Of a stretch of 64,000 nt of DNA, positions 1-8,353 are shown piece after piece. The translations under genes were made by a program, and so were the position numbers. The stretch is from Mesobacillus jeotgali (GTDB taxonomy: Bacteria; Bacillota; Bacilli; Bacillales; Cytobacillaceae). Within the stretch, counting starts at the first letter, position 1; each line of letters opens with the position of its first letter. The notes under the pieces were generated by a model. The model was not told the origin of the DNA. It was given only the letters and a program-made list of their open reading frames with translations, and ran no database searches. The stretch lies in contig NZ_CP109811.1 in the NCBI RefSeq assembly GCF_014856545.2, positions 1,048,001-1,112,000 of the forward strand, written 5' to 3'.

Positions 1-370
1 TGACCTTACCGATATTGAAGCGTTATGCGAGCGGGTCGTCATGCTTGATGAAGGAAACATCATCTATGATGGCGCGCTGAAAAATCTGAAGGAAACGTGG
101 GGCGAAGGGAAGGAAATCAGCTTTGAGTTCCTTGAAAAAGCCGATCTCAGCCGTTTGGAGACTTTGACGGATGACCTTGATATCAAGTGGGAACTAGATG
201 AAAGGAAACAAATTTTCACTGCGGTAACAGGGGACGATGAGGAAACGGTATCGCAGGTAATCGCCCGTACAGTTGCCGCCTATAAGGTAAGGGATGTAAA
301 AATCAATGAACCGTCCACAGAAGAAATCATCCGCAATATCTATGATAAAGGGATGACACAGCATGGATAA
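1..370 (+). CDS. ABC transporter ATP-binding protein, C-terminal part (truncated by window edge)
   Basis: The reading frame enters from the left edge at base 2 and ends at a TAA at 368-370, so only about the last 122 residues are visible. The segment ...RVVMLDEGNIIYDG is the stretch that follows the H-loop of ABC ATPases; the rest is the variable C-terminal tail of ABC-2 type exporter ATPases. The next gene starts inside it (ATG at 363, an 8-nt overlap), which implies translational coupling with two permease genes. It should energise the export complex formed with them. The substrate is unknown, and the Walker motifs lie outside the window. Confidence 0.8.
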   Translation, partial: DLTDIEALCERVVMLDEGNIIYDGALKNLKETWGEGKEISFEFLEKADLSRLETLTDDLDIKWELDERKQIFTAVTGDDEETVSQVIARTVAAYKVRDVKINEPSTEEIIRNIYDKGMTQHG

Positions 371-1154
371 ATATATCGAGATGATCCGGATCCGATTTTT
401 GATGATGCTGGCGTACAGGACTAATTATTATACAGGGATCTTGATATACAGCATCAATATCGGGGCTTATTATTTTCTTTGGAATGCGATTTACGGCGGG
501 AAAAGTGAAATCGAAGGCTTGAGTGCCGTCCAAATGACGACATATGTGGCGGTTGCCTGGATGGCAAGGGCGTTTTATTTTAACAATATCGACCGGGAAA
601 TGGCGACCGAAATCAAGGAAGGCAAGGTTGCCGTCGAGTTAATCAGGCCATATAACTATCTCGGAATGAAAACGATGCAGGGACTAGGGGAAGGGATCTT
701 CAGACTGTTCTTCTTCTCGGTGCCGGGCATGGTCATCGTCGCATTGATTTTTCCTATGGAGTTCTCTGCGGATGCTGCGACTTGGGGTTTGTTTGCGATT
801 TCGATTGTCCTAAGCTTTTTCATCAACACACAATTGAACCTGCTGACTGGAATTACCACTTTCTTTCTATATAATAATACAGGCCTGATCCGAGCCAAGC
901 GTGTACTGATTGACTTGTTTTCAGGATTGCTGCTGCCGATCAGCTTTTTTCCTGGGTGGGCACAGGAAATCATGGGATTTCTTCCGTTTCAGGGAATCAG
1001 CTATATCCCAAGCATGATATTCACGAATGGTTTCACAGGGAGCCAGGCTGTTGAAGGGCTGATGCTCCAGGGCGCATGGGTGTTGATATTGGTGATCCCG
1101 ACCCAGATTCTTTGGGTCATTGCTAAAAAACAACTGATTATACAGGGAGGGTGA
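363..1154 (+). CDS. ABC-2 type transporter permease (first of two)
   Basis: A 263-residue integral membrane protein with about six hydrophobic segments, the pattern of ABC-2 permeases of the DUF990-like group, which occur as ATPase + permease + permease operons. The N-terminus (MDKYIEMIRIRFLMMLAYRT) has the amphipathic coupling helix usual before the first membrane span. The start overlaps the ATPase gene, and the stop lies 3 nt before the next permease. It probably forms a heterodimeric channel with the following gene product. The transported substrate cannot be read from sequence. Confidence 0.8.
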   Translation: MDKYIEMIRIRFLMMLAYRTNYYTGILIYSINIGAYYFLWNAIYGGKSEIEGLSAVQMTTYVAVAWMARAFYFNNIDREMATEIKEGKVAVELIRPYNYLGMKTMQGLGEGIFRLFFFSVPGMVIVALIFPMEFSADAATWGLFAISIVLSFFINTQLNLLTGITTFFLYNNTGLIRAKRVLIDLFSGLLLPISFFPGWAQEIMGFLPFQGISYIPSMIFTNGFTGSQAVEGLMLQGAWVLILVIPTQILWVIAKKQLIIQGG

Positions 1155-1157
1155 TGT

Positions 1158-1943
1158 ATGTTTTACATCAGCATGTTTTTTCAGTATGTCGCCCAGTATA
1201 TGAAGACAAGGCTCGAATACCGGGCGGATTTGATTGTTGAAATCTTCTCGGATTTATTGTTCCAGGCTGTCAACCTGATTTTTATCCTGGTCGTATTCGA
1301 TCATACCGATTTCCTGAACGGCTGGAGCAGGGATGAAATCATCTTTATTTACGGGTTTTTCCTTGTGCCTTATGCACTGTTCTCGGCTTTTTTCAATATC
1401 TGGGATTTCAATGAACGGTATATTGTAAAAGGAGAGCTGGACAGGATTTTGACAAGACCGATTCATAGCTTGTTCCAGATTATCCTCGAAAGGATGGAGC
1501 TGGAGTCACTGTTTGGGGCCGTAACCGGACTGGCTGTTATGTTTTATGCCGGAAGCCGGCTTGGTCTTGAGGTGAACTGGTCTGATCCTTTCTTGTTCAT
1601 TTTATTCGTCCTGGGCGGTGTCCTTGTATACGCCGGCATTTTCGTGATGATTGCCTGCATCAGCTTCTGGGCAGATGCCCGGACATCAATTATGCCGATG
1701 ATGTACAACATTGGCAACTATGGACGCTATCCGGTAGATATCTACAACAAGGCAATCCGGTTTGTTTTGACATGGATTCTGCCATTCGCTTTCGTCGGCG
1801 TCTATCCGGCAGCTTACTTCCTGGGTCGCGATGAGTGGTACGGTTACTCTTTTTTGACACCTGTGGTCGGGCTTGTGTTTTTCAGCCTGTCTGTTTTCAT
1901 TTGGAATGAAGGCGTGAAAAGATACCGGGGAGCCGGGAACTGA
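1158..1943 (+). CDS. ABC-2 type transporter permease (second of two)
   Basis: A 261-residue membrane protein with about six spans and the same layout as the preceding permease: N-terminal helix with basic residues and the EYRADLIVEI motif typical of ABC-2 / DUF990-like permeases. It begins 3 nt after the upstream stop, with GGGAGGGTG as ribosome binding site. It is the last gene of the operon, because a strong terminator follows. It likely pairs with the first permease. Substrate unknown. Confidence 0.8.
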   Translation: MFYISMFFQYVAQYMKTRLEYRADLIVEIFSDLLFQAVNLIFILVVFDHTDFLNGWSRDEIIFIYGFFLVPYALFSAFFNIWDFNERYIVKGELDRILTRPIHSLFQIILERMELESLFGAVTGLAVMFYAGSRLGLEVNWSDPFLFILFVLGGVLVYAGIFVMIACISFWADARTSIMPMMYNIGNYGRYPVDIYNKAIRFVLTWILPFAFVGVYPAAYFLGRDEWYGYSFLTPVVGLVFFSLSVFIWNEGVKRYRGAGN

Positions 1944-1957
1944 ATATAACAGGTAAG

Positions 1958-1988
1958 GCCGCAGCAAACCGTGCTGCGGTCTTTTTTT
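1958..1988 (+). terminator. Rho-independent terminator of the ABC operon
   Basis: CCGCAGC at 1959-1965 pairs with GCTGCGG at 1973-1979 and is followed by a run of seven T. Confidence 0.9.
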
Positions 1989-2018
1989 GTAGGTGAAGGT
2001 TCAGGTTCAGGCAGAAGA

Positions 2019-2064
2019 AGGTGCAACTTCAGAAAGGTTTGGGCTTGGGAGAGGAAAAGCTGTC
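2019..2064. repeat. Decayed single copy of the 52-bp minisatellite unit
   Basis: The stretch contains GTGCAACTTCAGA, AGGTTT and GGAAAAGCTGTC in the same order and nearly the same spacing as units of the large array at 24-27 kb (GTGCAACTTCAGACAGGTTC ... GGAAAAGCTGTC). Point changes have broken the internal GACAG dyad. It sits just behind a terminator, as expected for an intergenic repeat. Confidence 0.5.
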
Positions 2065-2172
2065 AGGGGCATTAACTTTACAGCTTATATCCTGCTGCAT
2101 GGACCTGCTTGCATACTCTTGATTTCACCAGCGTATAGTTGAAGGGAGAGAAGCAGGAAATGAGGCTTGCGC

Positions 2173-2580
2173 ATGCAATTTTACATTTCGGTTATTTTAA
2201 TCATATTAGCGATAATTTTAAGTCTGAGAACATTATTTATTCCTCACAAGATAAAAGGGAAACAGGTATCGTTCGAGAATTTCGTCATAATTGCGCTGAT
2301 TTACGCTACGGTGATGGCGGCATTTGGGCTATTGTATTATTTACTGGACCTGAAGGGGATTTGGGTGCTCTCCGATGTGAGCATGCGCCCGAGCACCTCT
2401 TCATATGAAAGGATGTCTACGAGTATGTACTTCAGTGCCATTACGCTATTTTCCGTAGGGTATGGCGATATAGCACCGGTTGGAATAGGGAGGGCAATCG
2501 CTGTTTTGGAAGCACTCATAGGCTACACGATTCCAGCCGCCTTTGTGACGAGGGCTATGTTTGACCAAAAACGGTCATGA
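2173..2580 (+). CDS. Two-transmembrane potassium channel family protein
   Basis: A protein of about 135 residues with one N-terminal membrane helix, a second helix (ENFVIIALIYATVMAAFGLLY), a pore region and a final helix. The pore holds FSVGYGDI, the canonical K+ selectivity filter (T/S-V-G-Y-G-D). No cytosolic RCK domain is attached, so it is a minimal KcsA-like pore domain. The ATG at 2173 is preferred over the in-frame TTG at 2167 because AGGAAATGAGG lies 7 nt upstream of it. It would act as a tetramer in the cell membrane. Gating signal unknown. Confidence 0.8.
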   Translation: MQFYISVILIILAIILSLRTLFIPHKIKGKQVSFENFVIIALIYATVMAAFGLLYYLLDLKGIWVLSDVSMRPSTSSYERMSTSMYFSAITLFSVGYGDIAPVGIGRAIAVLEALIGYTIPAAFVTRAMFDQKRS

Positions 2581-2657
2581 CGCATTCCTTTGATTTGTAT
2601 TCCAACCCAAAATTAGATAGGCTAAAGATAATAGAATTGATTTTGGAGGGATACATA

Positions 2658-3125
2658 ATGACACTGGCAATAGGTGAAAAAGCACCGGCATTTGAACTGC
2701 CGGCCAGCAATGGGGAAACCGTCAAGCTATCTGATTATGCAGGAAAAAATGTGGTCCTTTATTTTTACCCAAAGGATATGACTCCTGGATGCACAACGGA
2801 AGCATGTGATTTCAGGGATCACCATGAGAGTTTTGAAGGAGTGGACGCAGTTATTCTTGGAGTAAGTCCCGACCCAATCAATCGCCATGAAAAATTCATC
2901 GAGAAACATGGTCTGCCATTCCTGCTATTGGCTGATGAAGATCACAAAACGGCGGAGGATTATGAAGTATGGAAGCTGAAAAAGAACTTTGGCAAGGAAT
3001 ACATGGGAATTGAACGTTCAACCTTCATCATTGATAAGAATGGCAATCTAGTCAAGGAATGGAGAAAAGTAAAAGTGAAAGGCCATGTTGAGGAGGCCCT
3101 TGAATATATAAAAGAAAATCTTTAA
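2658..3125 (+). CDS. bcp: Thioredoxin-dependent thiol peroxidase (Bcp/PrxQ, YgaF)
   Basis: 155 residues, the usual length of the Bcp/PrxQ peroxiredoxins. The peroxidatic cysteine lies in the TPGCTTEACDF motif (Cys45) and the resolving cysteine five residues on (Cys50), the atypical two-cysteine arrangement reduced by thioredoxin. It reduces hydrogen peroxide and organic hydroperoxides in the cytosol. The ATG at 2658 follows TTGGAGGG by 7 nt; the frame runs upstream to 2577 without a better start. In B. subtilis the homologue ygaF lies just before perR, the peroxide regulator; here perR is about 4.7 kb downstream, after an inserted block. Confidence 0.9.
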   Translation: MTLAIGEKAPAFELPASNGETVKLSDYAGKNVVLYFYPKDMTPGCTTEACDFRDHHESFEGVDAVILGVSPDPINRHEKFIEKHGLPFLLLADEDHKTAEDYEVWKLKKNFGKEYMGIERSTFIIDKNGNLVKEWRKVKVKGHVEEALEYIKENL

Positions 3126-3130
3126 TCAAA

Positions 3131-3159
3131 AGGACAGCCGGGAGAGAGGCTGTCTTTTT
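3131..3159 (+). terminator. Rho-independent terminator of bcp
   Basis: GACAGCC (3133-3139) pairs with GGCTGTC (3148-3154), followed by TTTTT. Confidence 0.85.
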
Positions 3160-3209
3160 GCTGATTTGGCTAAATTTATAAGCTATAATAGGATATATTA
3201 ATAAAAACT

Positions 3210-3225
3210 ATGACCAGTCAGTCAT
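3210..3225. promoter_or_regulatory. Putative TetR-family operator upstream of the regulator
   Basis: ATGAC (3210-3214) and GTCAT (3221-3225) form a dyad around CAGTCA, with the further direct GTCAGTCA element. It lies 28 bp upstream of the TetR-type regulator start and resembles TGACTNNNNNAGTCA-like operators of this family. Autoregulation is inferred from position. Confidence 0.45.
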
Positions 3226-3253
3226 CTATTTTTAAAGTTGGGGAGGCTTTAAG

Positions 3254-4120
3254 TTGAAGGAAAAGGAAAAAGCAATCATCGAAGCAGCAATCAAGCTTTA
3301 TGCGACTAAAGGATTTGCATCCACTTCGATCCAGGAAATTGTATCGGAAAGCGGAATCTCCAAAGGAGCTTTCTATCTATACTTTAAATCCAAGGATGCT
3401 TTATTGATCGCGATCCTTGAATACTACTTTGATTATATACAAACGAAGCTTGAAGCGTATGAGCAAGAGCAGCTGCCTCCAAGAGAAAAGTTTTCATTAC
3501 AGCTGGCTGCGTTATTCAATACAATGCTTGAGCATAAAGAGTTCATCATCATGCAATCAAGAGAACAGGCAATTCCACTGAATGAAGAGGTAAAGGAATT
3601 GATGATCCGCAAGTATTATGAAGCCCAAATGTATTATCAAAGCAGCCTGCGTGCTATCTATGGCCAAAAAGCTGAACCGCATCTTTGGGATTTGGCTCTC
3701 ATGCTTGAAGGGTTCTTCAACTCATATATGAAGCTGCTGATTTTCAATCCAGAGGGCTTCAAGATTAATGAATTAGTGGAATATATACTGAGGAGAGTCG
3801 ATTCATTAGTGGATGGCCTTGAAGGAGAGGAACCGGTAGCCTCCGAAGAAAAAGTCCAGGAACTTATAAATAAAACAAAGGCGTTCTTCCTGGCGGATAC
3901 CCAGGATATTAAAACAATCCTCAAAAAAATGAAACATGCGATTTCCAATCTGGAAGATACCGAAGATTTGAATGTTTCGCTGGAAGTACTTGAAAGTGAA
4001 GTGGAAAGGGAATCGCCGCGGATTCCAGTAATCCAGGGGATGTTATCGAACTTCAAGGCAGAACAATCGCTGGACAGCTTCCGAGAGGCAATTGCTGAAT
4101 TTTATGGTGTGAAGGGCTAA
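3254..4120 (+). CDS. TetR/AcrR family transcriptional regulator with long C-terminal domain
   Basis: 288 residues starting at TTG 3254 behind TTGGGGAGG. Residues 1-50 are a clear TetR helix-turn-helix (AIKLYATKGFASTSIQEIVSE... GISKGAFYLYFKSKDALL). The rest is a ligand-binding/dimerisation domain unusually long for the family (typically 190-220 residues), ending in a charged, coiled-coil-like segment after residue 190. No target operon is adjacent: a terminator and the intron follow, and bcp is upstream. It could control only itself or a remote target. Confidence 0.8.
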   Translation: MKEKEKAIIEAAIKLYATKGFASTSIQEIVSESGISKGAFYLYFKSKDALLIAILEYYFDYIQTKLEAYEQEQLPPREKFSLQLAALFNTMLEHKEFIIMQSREQAIPLNEEVKELMIRKYYEAQMYYQSSLRAIYGQKAEPHLWDLALMLEGFFNSYMKLLIFNPEGFKINELVEYILRRVDSLVDGLEGEEPVASEEKVQELINKTKAFFLADTQDIKTILKKMKHAISNLEDTEDLNVSLEVLESEVERESPRIPVIQGMLSNFKAEQSLDSFREAIAEFYGVKG

Positions 4121-4218
4121 AATTCTGCCGCCTATTTTTATCAATACAGGCTACTGTCCATTCATTTTAGCTCTAACTGAATATCATTGTATTAGGGCAT
4201 ACCTCCTCAAACGATTTA

Positions 4219-4244
4219 GCGGGCTACAACAGCCCGCCTTTTTT
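4219..4244 (+). terminator. Terminator hairpin used as insertion site by the group IIC intron
   Basis: GCGGGCT (4219-4225), loop ACAAC, AGCCCGC (4231-4237), then CTTTTTT, with the intron beginning at the next base. Group IIC introns are known to insert directly after terminator stem-loops. Confidence 0.85.
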
Positions 4245-6110
4245 GTGTGCCAGGCATGTTCATTAACTTGGCGGTGAAAGTCCGCTATGGGCGTTGGGAT
4301 ATGCGAACCATTAGCTGAAGGCAAGGGTGTCCGTGGCGACGCGGAATCTGAAGGAAGCCCTAGGCAAATCCTCGGTCTGAGGTACACGAATCACATTTGA
4401 GGTTTTCATTCCTGGATGAGTCTGCAAAACAAGATGAAGTCCAAAATATCCCCGGATGGAATGGAAATAAATGTGGCAGATACATGAGGAGAAAGTGAAT
4501 GAACTTACCCTGGGAGATCTCTTAACCTCCCTGACGGGAACCTATTTAGCGATAAATAGCTGAGTTAAGAGAAGTCAGCAGAAGTCATAGTATCAACCTC
4601 TTGGTTGAGAAGGACTGAACGAAAGGAGTGACCATGTTAGAGCCATTTACAAAGAGGCAATGACACAGTAAACCAGAAGGGCTTTGGAGAAGAAGATTGG
4701 ACGGAATCCAGGAGATCTTCTTTTGAAGCGTGGAGCCACTTTGTACAAACTTGATGACATGGGACCAATATGGAAACTAATGATAGTTTAATTCAAAGAA
4801 TTATAAGTCCAGAAAACCTAAACCTAGCCTTTCTGAAGGTAAAAAGAAATAAAGGGGCAGCTGGTGTCGATGCGAAAGATATAGAAGCTACCCGCCTTCA
4901 TCTTAAAGAGCAAGGACAGGAAATCATCAGGCTTATACAGGACGGAAAATATAAGCCCCAGCCGGTAAGAAGAGTCGAAATTCCCAAACCAGATGGCGGG
5001 AAGAGAAAGTTAGGAATCCCAACAGTAACAGACCGTGTTTTCCAACAGGCTATGGTTCAAGTCCTAACCCCTATATTTGATAGACAATTTAGCCATTATA
5101 GCTATGGTTTTAGACCGAACAAGAGCGCACATCAAGCTATCGAACAGGCTAGGTCATTCATTGACGACGGATATCAATTTGTGGTGGACATTGACCTGGA
5201 GAAATTCTTCGATAAAGTGAATCATGATAAACTCATGTCCCTAATTTCCAAGACAATAGAGGACAAACCCACTTTGAAGTTAATCCGACGGTATTTACAA
5301 GCAGGAATTATGGAGAATGGATTAGTTACAGTAAATAAAGAAGGGACCCCTCAAGGAGGTCCGCTAAGCCCTCTCCTTAGTAACATCATGCTAAATGAAC
5401 TGGATAAGGAAATTGAAAAACGTGGACATAAATTTGTCCGTTATGCCGATGACTGCAACATATACGTTAAGAGTCTAAAAGCTGGAGAACGGGTTAAACA
5501 GGGTATCACGGATTTTATCGAGAGAAAGTTAAAACTGAAGGTCAACGAGGAGAAAAGTGCAGTGGGAAAGCCATCGGCACGTATATTCTTAGGGATGAGT
5601 TTTTACTCTTCGAGCAACAAAACCCGGATATACGTGCCGAAGAAGTCGAAAAAGAGACTCGAGGAAAAGCTTAAAAGGTTAACAAACCGTAACTGGGGAA
5701 TTGCCATGGAATACCGAATCCTTAAAATCAACCAACTAATCCAGGGATGGGGAAATTACTTCAAAGTAGCTGATATCAAGAGATATGCAGAAAAGATAGA
5801 CGGTCATATCAGGAGAAGGCTACGTGCTTGTCGCTGGAAAGAATGGAAGAAAACCAGGACTAAATTCCGGAATCTGATTAGATTAGGAATTAAAAGATAT
5901 AAAGCCTGGCAATATGCAAACTCCCGAAAGGGATACTGGAGAAATTCAAAGAGTCCTGCCTTGGATCAAGCCATGAATAATAAATACTGGCTTCAGCAAG
6001 GGTTGAAACAATTAACAAACATTATTACATAAACTTTCGAACCGCCGTATACCGAACGGTACGTACGGTGGTGTGAGAGGTCGGGGGTTAATCACCCCCT
6101 CCTACTCGAT
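4245..6110 (+). mobile_element. Group IIC (bacterial class C) self-splicing intron, complete
   Basis: The element starts with GTGTGCCAGGCATG, the 5' signature of class C introns. It carries conserved domain I blocks (GGTGAAAGTCCGCTATGGG; CAAGGGTGTCCGTGGCGAC; CTGAAGGAAGC), an internal maturase gene, and domain V at about 6039-6075 with a CGC triad and a GGTGGTGTG 3' strand. Domain VI (GGGGGTTAATCACCCCC, about 6083-6099) follows, and the intron ends in CTACTCGAT with an AY 3' terminus. The architecture closely matches the Oceanobacillus iheyensis group IIC intron as recalled. All parts needed for splicing and retrotransposition appear present. It is inserted immediately after a terminator and disrupts no gene. 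Confidence 0.9.
4770..6032 (+). CDS. ltrA: Group II intron-encoded reverse transcriptase/maturase
   Basis: 420 residues inside intron domain IV. Reverse transcriptase blocks are visible: GIPTVTDRVFQQAMVQVL (block 2a), YGFRPNKSAHQAI (block 2), VVDIDLEKFFDKVNHDKL (block 3 with the first catalytic Asp), TPQGGPLSPLLSNIMLNELD (block 4) and RYADD at about residues 224-228 (block 5 catalytic pair). The maturase X domain with LIQGWGNYFK follows. There is no HNH endonuclease domain, as expected for class C introns, which use single-stranded DNA near terminators or forks. The frame is intact, so the protein is probably active. Confidence 0.93.
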   Translation: METNDSLIQRIISPENLNLAFLKVKRNKGAAGVDAKDIEATRLHLKEQGQEIIRLIQDGKYKPQPVRRVEIPKPDGGKRKLGIPTVTDRVFQQAMVQVLTPIFDRQFSHYSYGFRPNKSAHQAIEQARSFIDDGYQFVVDIDLEKFFDKVNHDKLMSLISKTIEDKPTLKLIRRYLQAGIMENGLVTVNKEGTPQGGPLSPLLSNIMLNELDKEIEKRGHKFVRYADDCNIYVKSLKAGERVKQGITDFIERKLKLKVNEEKSAVGKPSARIFLGMSFYSSSNKTRIYVPKKSKKRLEEKLKRLTNRNWGIAMEYRILKINQLIQGWGNYFKVADIKRYAEKIDGHIRRRLRACRWKEWKKTRTKFRNLIRLGIKRYKAWQYANSRKGYWRNSKSPALDQAMNNKYWLQQGLKQLTNIIT

Positions 6111-6198
6111 TATGGTCTCTAAAGGCTTGTAAGTTGTTTAATAGCGTGAAAATTAATACAATTATTAATATGACAATAGAACGAAGGGTTTGGTCTAT

Positions 6199-7143
6199 AT
6201 GAAAATTTACTCCTCTATTCTGCCTGTTGAGGCTTTGCAGGATGATGTGAAAAAGGAATTTCCGGAAGTCAGCTTTGAATTTCATAAAGGGATAAAAGAA
6301 GATTTGTTTTTGGATGCCGAAATCTTTCTTACATACGGCGAGGATTTAACAGAAGAACTTATTTACAAGGCAGACAAATTAAAATGGATCATGGTCATGT
6401 CAGCCGGACTGGATAGAATGCCGTTCGAGGCCTGCAAGAAGCGCGGGATTCTCGTTACCAATGTCAGGGGGATTCATAAAATACCGATGGCTGAATTTAC
6501 AATCGGCATGATGCTGCAGCATGCTAAGCAAATGAGATCCCTTTTGGCAAATGAACAGACCAGGACATGGGAGCGTAAATTGCCAATGGGAGAATTATAC
6601 GGCAAGACATTGCTCATTCTAGGAATAGGTGCTATTGGCGGAGAAGTGGCAAGACTGGCGAAAGCATTTAATATGAAAACAATTGGTGTGAATCGGAGTG
6701 GGCGTGAAGCCGAATGGGCTGACGAAATATTCACGATGGATAACTATCGAGGGGCCTTACCGCAAGCAGATTTCATTGTCTCAGTATTGCCAAGCACGAG
6801 CGAAACAAAGCATTTTCTGGATCACATTGATTTTGACATGATGAAGGATACAGCGGTGTTTATCAATATAGGCCGCGGTGATTTGGTTACGGATGAGGTT
6901 TTAACTGCAGCGCTTCAGGAAAATAAGATAGCACACGCGTACCTGGATGTATTTTATGAAGAACCACTGAAAGAAAGCCATCCATTCTGGACGATGGATA
7001 ATGTAACGGTAACGCCGCATATTTCAAGCCTTACGAAAAATTATCTGCCACGATCTTTTGAAATTTTTAAACATAATCTGCATACATATATTAAAAATGG
7101 GTCGGATTATCTCAATGTAATTGACATGGACAGGGGGTACTAG
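6199..7143 (+). CDS. D-isomer-specific 2-hydroxyacid dehydrogenase family protein
   Basis: 314 residues. The Rossmann nucleotide-binding motif LGIGAIGGEVARLAKAF lies near residues 141-157. The catalytic Arg is in INIGRGDLV (about 226), the Glu in FYEEPL (about 255), and the His in VTPHISSL (about 274). It should reduce a 2-keto acid to a D-2-hydroxy acid with NAD(P)H or the reverse; the substrate is not resolvable. The ATG at 6199 fits GAAGGG about 10 nt upstream better than the TTG at 6190. It lies 3 nt before the cobalamin adenosyltransferase gene, so the two are probably co-transcribed. Confidence 0.85.
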   Translation: MKIYSSILPVEALQDDVKKEFPEVSFEFHKGIKEDLFLDAEIFLTYGEDLTEELIYKADKLKWIMVMSAGLDRMPFEACKKRGILVTNVRGIHKIPMAEFTIGMMLQHAKQMRSLLANEQTRTWERKLPMGELYGKTLLILGIGAIGGEVARLAKAFNMKTIGVNRSGREAEWADEIFTMDNYRGALPQADFIVSVLPSTSETKHFLDHIDFDMMKDTAVFINIGRGDLVTDEVLTAALQENKIAHAYLDVFYEEPLKESHPFWTMDNVTVTPHISSLTKNYLPRSFEIFKHNLHTYIKNGSDYLNVIDMDRGY

Positions 7144-7146
7144 GAG

Positions 7147-7698
7147 ATGAAGATTTATACGAAGACTGGGGACAAGGGAACAACGTCCCTTATTTATGGA
7201 ACAAGGGTATCCAAGAATGATAAAAGAGTGGAAGCTTATGGCACATGTGATGAAACGAATTCAATGATTGGGCTGGCTTTAAGCTATTTAAACGGTGAGT
7301 ATTTCAGTGGCAAAGAAGACATGCAGGAAATATTCCATAAAATCCAGACAGCATTGTTCCATGTTGGTGCAGAACTTGCCACACCTTCTGGAAAAAATGT
7401 GAAGTGGACTCTTGAGGAAAAAGACATCGAAGAACTAGAGGCGAAGATTGATGCCTGGGATGCAGCACTTCCGCAATTGACTAACTTTATTCTCCCTGGA
7501 GGACATCAGGCTGGAGCCGCTCTGCATGTAGCAAGGACTGTTGCGAGAAGGGCAGAACGGCAGGCTGTTGAACTGGGCGAAGAGGTTAACCCGCTTGTCC
7601 TTTCCTATTTGAATCGACTCTCCGACTTCCTGTTTGTTGCAGCGAGATATGTGAACATGCATCTGGGATCTAAGGAACAAACTTTGCACCAGGATTAA
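7147..7698 (+). CDS. Cob(I)alamin adenosyltransferase, PduO type (YvqK)
   Basis: 183 residues. The N-terminal IYTKTGDKGTTSLIYGTRVSK motif is the ATP-binding signature of PduO-type corrinoid adenosyltransferases, and RVEAYGTCDETNS plus the C-terminal VARRAERQAVEL helix complete the family pattern. It transfers the adenosyl group of ATP to cob(I)alamin to make coenzyme B12. The ATG follows the upstream stop by 3 nt with a GGGGGTACTAGGAG ribosome binding site. No cobalamin riboswitch was seen upstream of this two-gene unit. Confidence 0.9.
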   Translation: MKIYTKTGDKGTTSLIYGTRVSKNDKRVEAYGTCDETNSMIGLALSYLNGEYFSGKEDMQEIFHKIQTALFHVGAELATPSGKNVKWTLEEKDIEELEAKIDAWDAALPQLTNFILPGGHQAGAALHVARTVARRAERQAVELGEEVNPLVLSYLNRLSDFLFVAARYVNMHLGSKEQTLHQD

Positions 7699-7738
7699 TT
7701 CAAATGCAGCATTTACGCATGTTTGTGGTGTAGTAATA

Positions 7739-7768
7739 TTGACAAAAGTGGAATGGAATTAGTACACT
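7739..7768 (+). promoter_or_regulatory. Sigma-A promoter of perR
   Basis: TTGACA at 7739-7744 and TACACT at 7763-7768, spaced 18 bp. The PerR box begins 2 bp downstream. Confidence 0.6.
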
Positions 7769-7770
7769 AT

Positions 7771-7785
7771 TTATAAATATTATAA
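7771..7785. promoter_or_regulatory. PerR box (autoregulatory operator)
   Basis: TTATAAATATTATAA matches the known Per box TTATAATNATTATAA at all defined positions but one. It lies at the expected transcription start of perR, where repressor binding would block initiation. This fits the known autorepression of perR in B. subtilis. Confidence 0.75.
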
Positions 7786-7825
7786 AATAAGAATTATAAT
7801 CTAAAGTAAAGTGAGGTGCATGGCG

Positions 7826-8263
7826 GTGGTACAGAGTCAGTTAAAAGAAGCCTTGGATACCTTGAAGGATACAGGAGTCCGTATTACTCCGCAACGTCAT
7901 GCGATACTCGAATTTTTAATAAACTCAATGTCGCACCCTACTGCTGATGAGATATATAAAGCGCTCGAAGGAAAATTCCCGAATATGAGCGTAGCGACAG
8001 TTTATAACAATTTGAGAGTATTCCGTGAAGTTGGATTGGTAAAGGAACTGACATATGGAGATGCTTCAAGTCGTTTTGATTTTGTGACTTCCCATCATTA
8101 TCACGTTATTTGTGATAAGTGCGGGAAGATCGTCGACTTTCATTACCCAGGACTTGACGAGGTTGAACACTTGGCTTCCCATGTAACAGGTTTTAAAGTC
8201 GGTAACCATAGAATGGAAATTTACGGTACCTGTCCGGATTGCTCTGCGAAGGAAGCTCATTAA
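7826..8263 (+). CDS. perR: Peroxide-responsive Fur-family repressor PerR
   Basis: From GTG 7826 the protein has 145 residues, the recalled length of B. subtilis PerR, and aligns to it residue by residue ([24 protein letters not shown]). GTG 7826 has GAGGTG 8 nt upstream, while the ATG at 7820 is only about 3 nt from it. The winged helix ([15 protein letters not shown]) and the two CxxC pairs that bind structural zinc (CDKCGK, CPDCSA) are present. The regulatory His/Asp residues include the HHYH stretch. It represses peroxide-stress genes and is inactivated by iron-catalysed His oxidation. Neighbours ygzB and ygxA match B. subtilis order. Confidence 0.95.
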   Translation: MVQSQLKEALDTLKDTGVRITPQRHAILEFLINSMSHPTADEIYKALEGKFPNMSVATVYNNLRVFREVGLVKELTYGDASSRFDFVTSHHYHVICDKCGKIVDFHYPGLDEVEHLASHVTGFKVGNHRMEIYGTCPDCSAKEAH

Positions 8264-8267
8264 ACTA

Positions 8268-8302
8268 ACCACTGATGGCAAAAGCTATCAGTTTCTTTTT
8301 TG
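8268..8302 (+). terminator. Terminator of perR
   Basis: ACTGAT-GGC pairs with GC-T-ATCAGT, followed by TTTCTTTTTT. Confidence 0.8.
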
Positions 8303-8320
8303 GGTGAAATCCAAATAAAA

Positions 8321-8353
8321 ATAGAACTCGGCTTCAGCCGAGTTCTATTTTTG
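8321..8353 (-). terminator. Terminator of ygzB, overlapping its stop codon
   Basis: AATAGAACTCGGC and GCCGAGTTCTATT form a 13-bp stem with loop TTCA. U-rich tracts on both sides let it serve both strands. Confidence 0.8.

Noticed and set aside
2139..2408. 89-codon plus-strand frame overlapping the potassium channel gene
   Set aside because: It overlaps a gene with a clear selectivity filter and better start, and its translation looks like no known protein.
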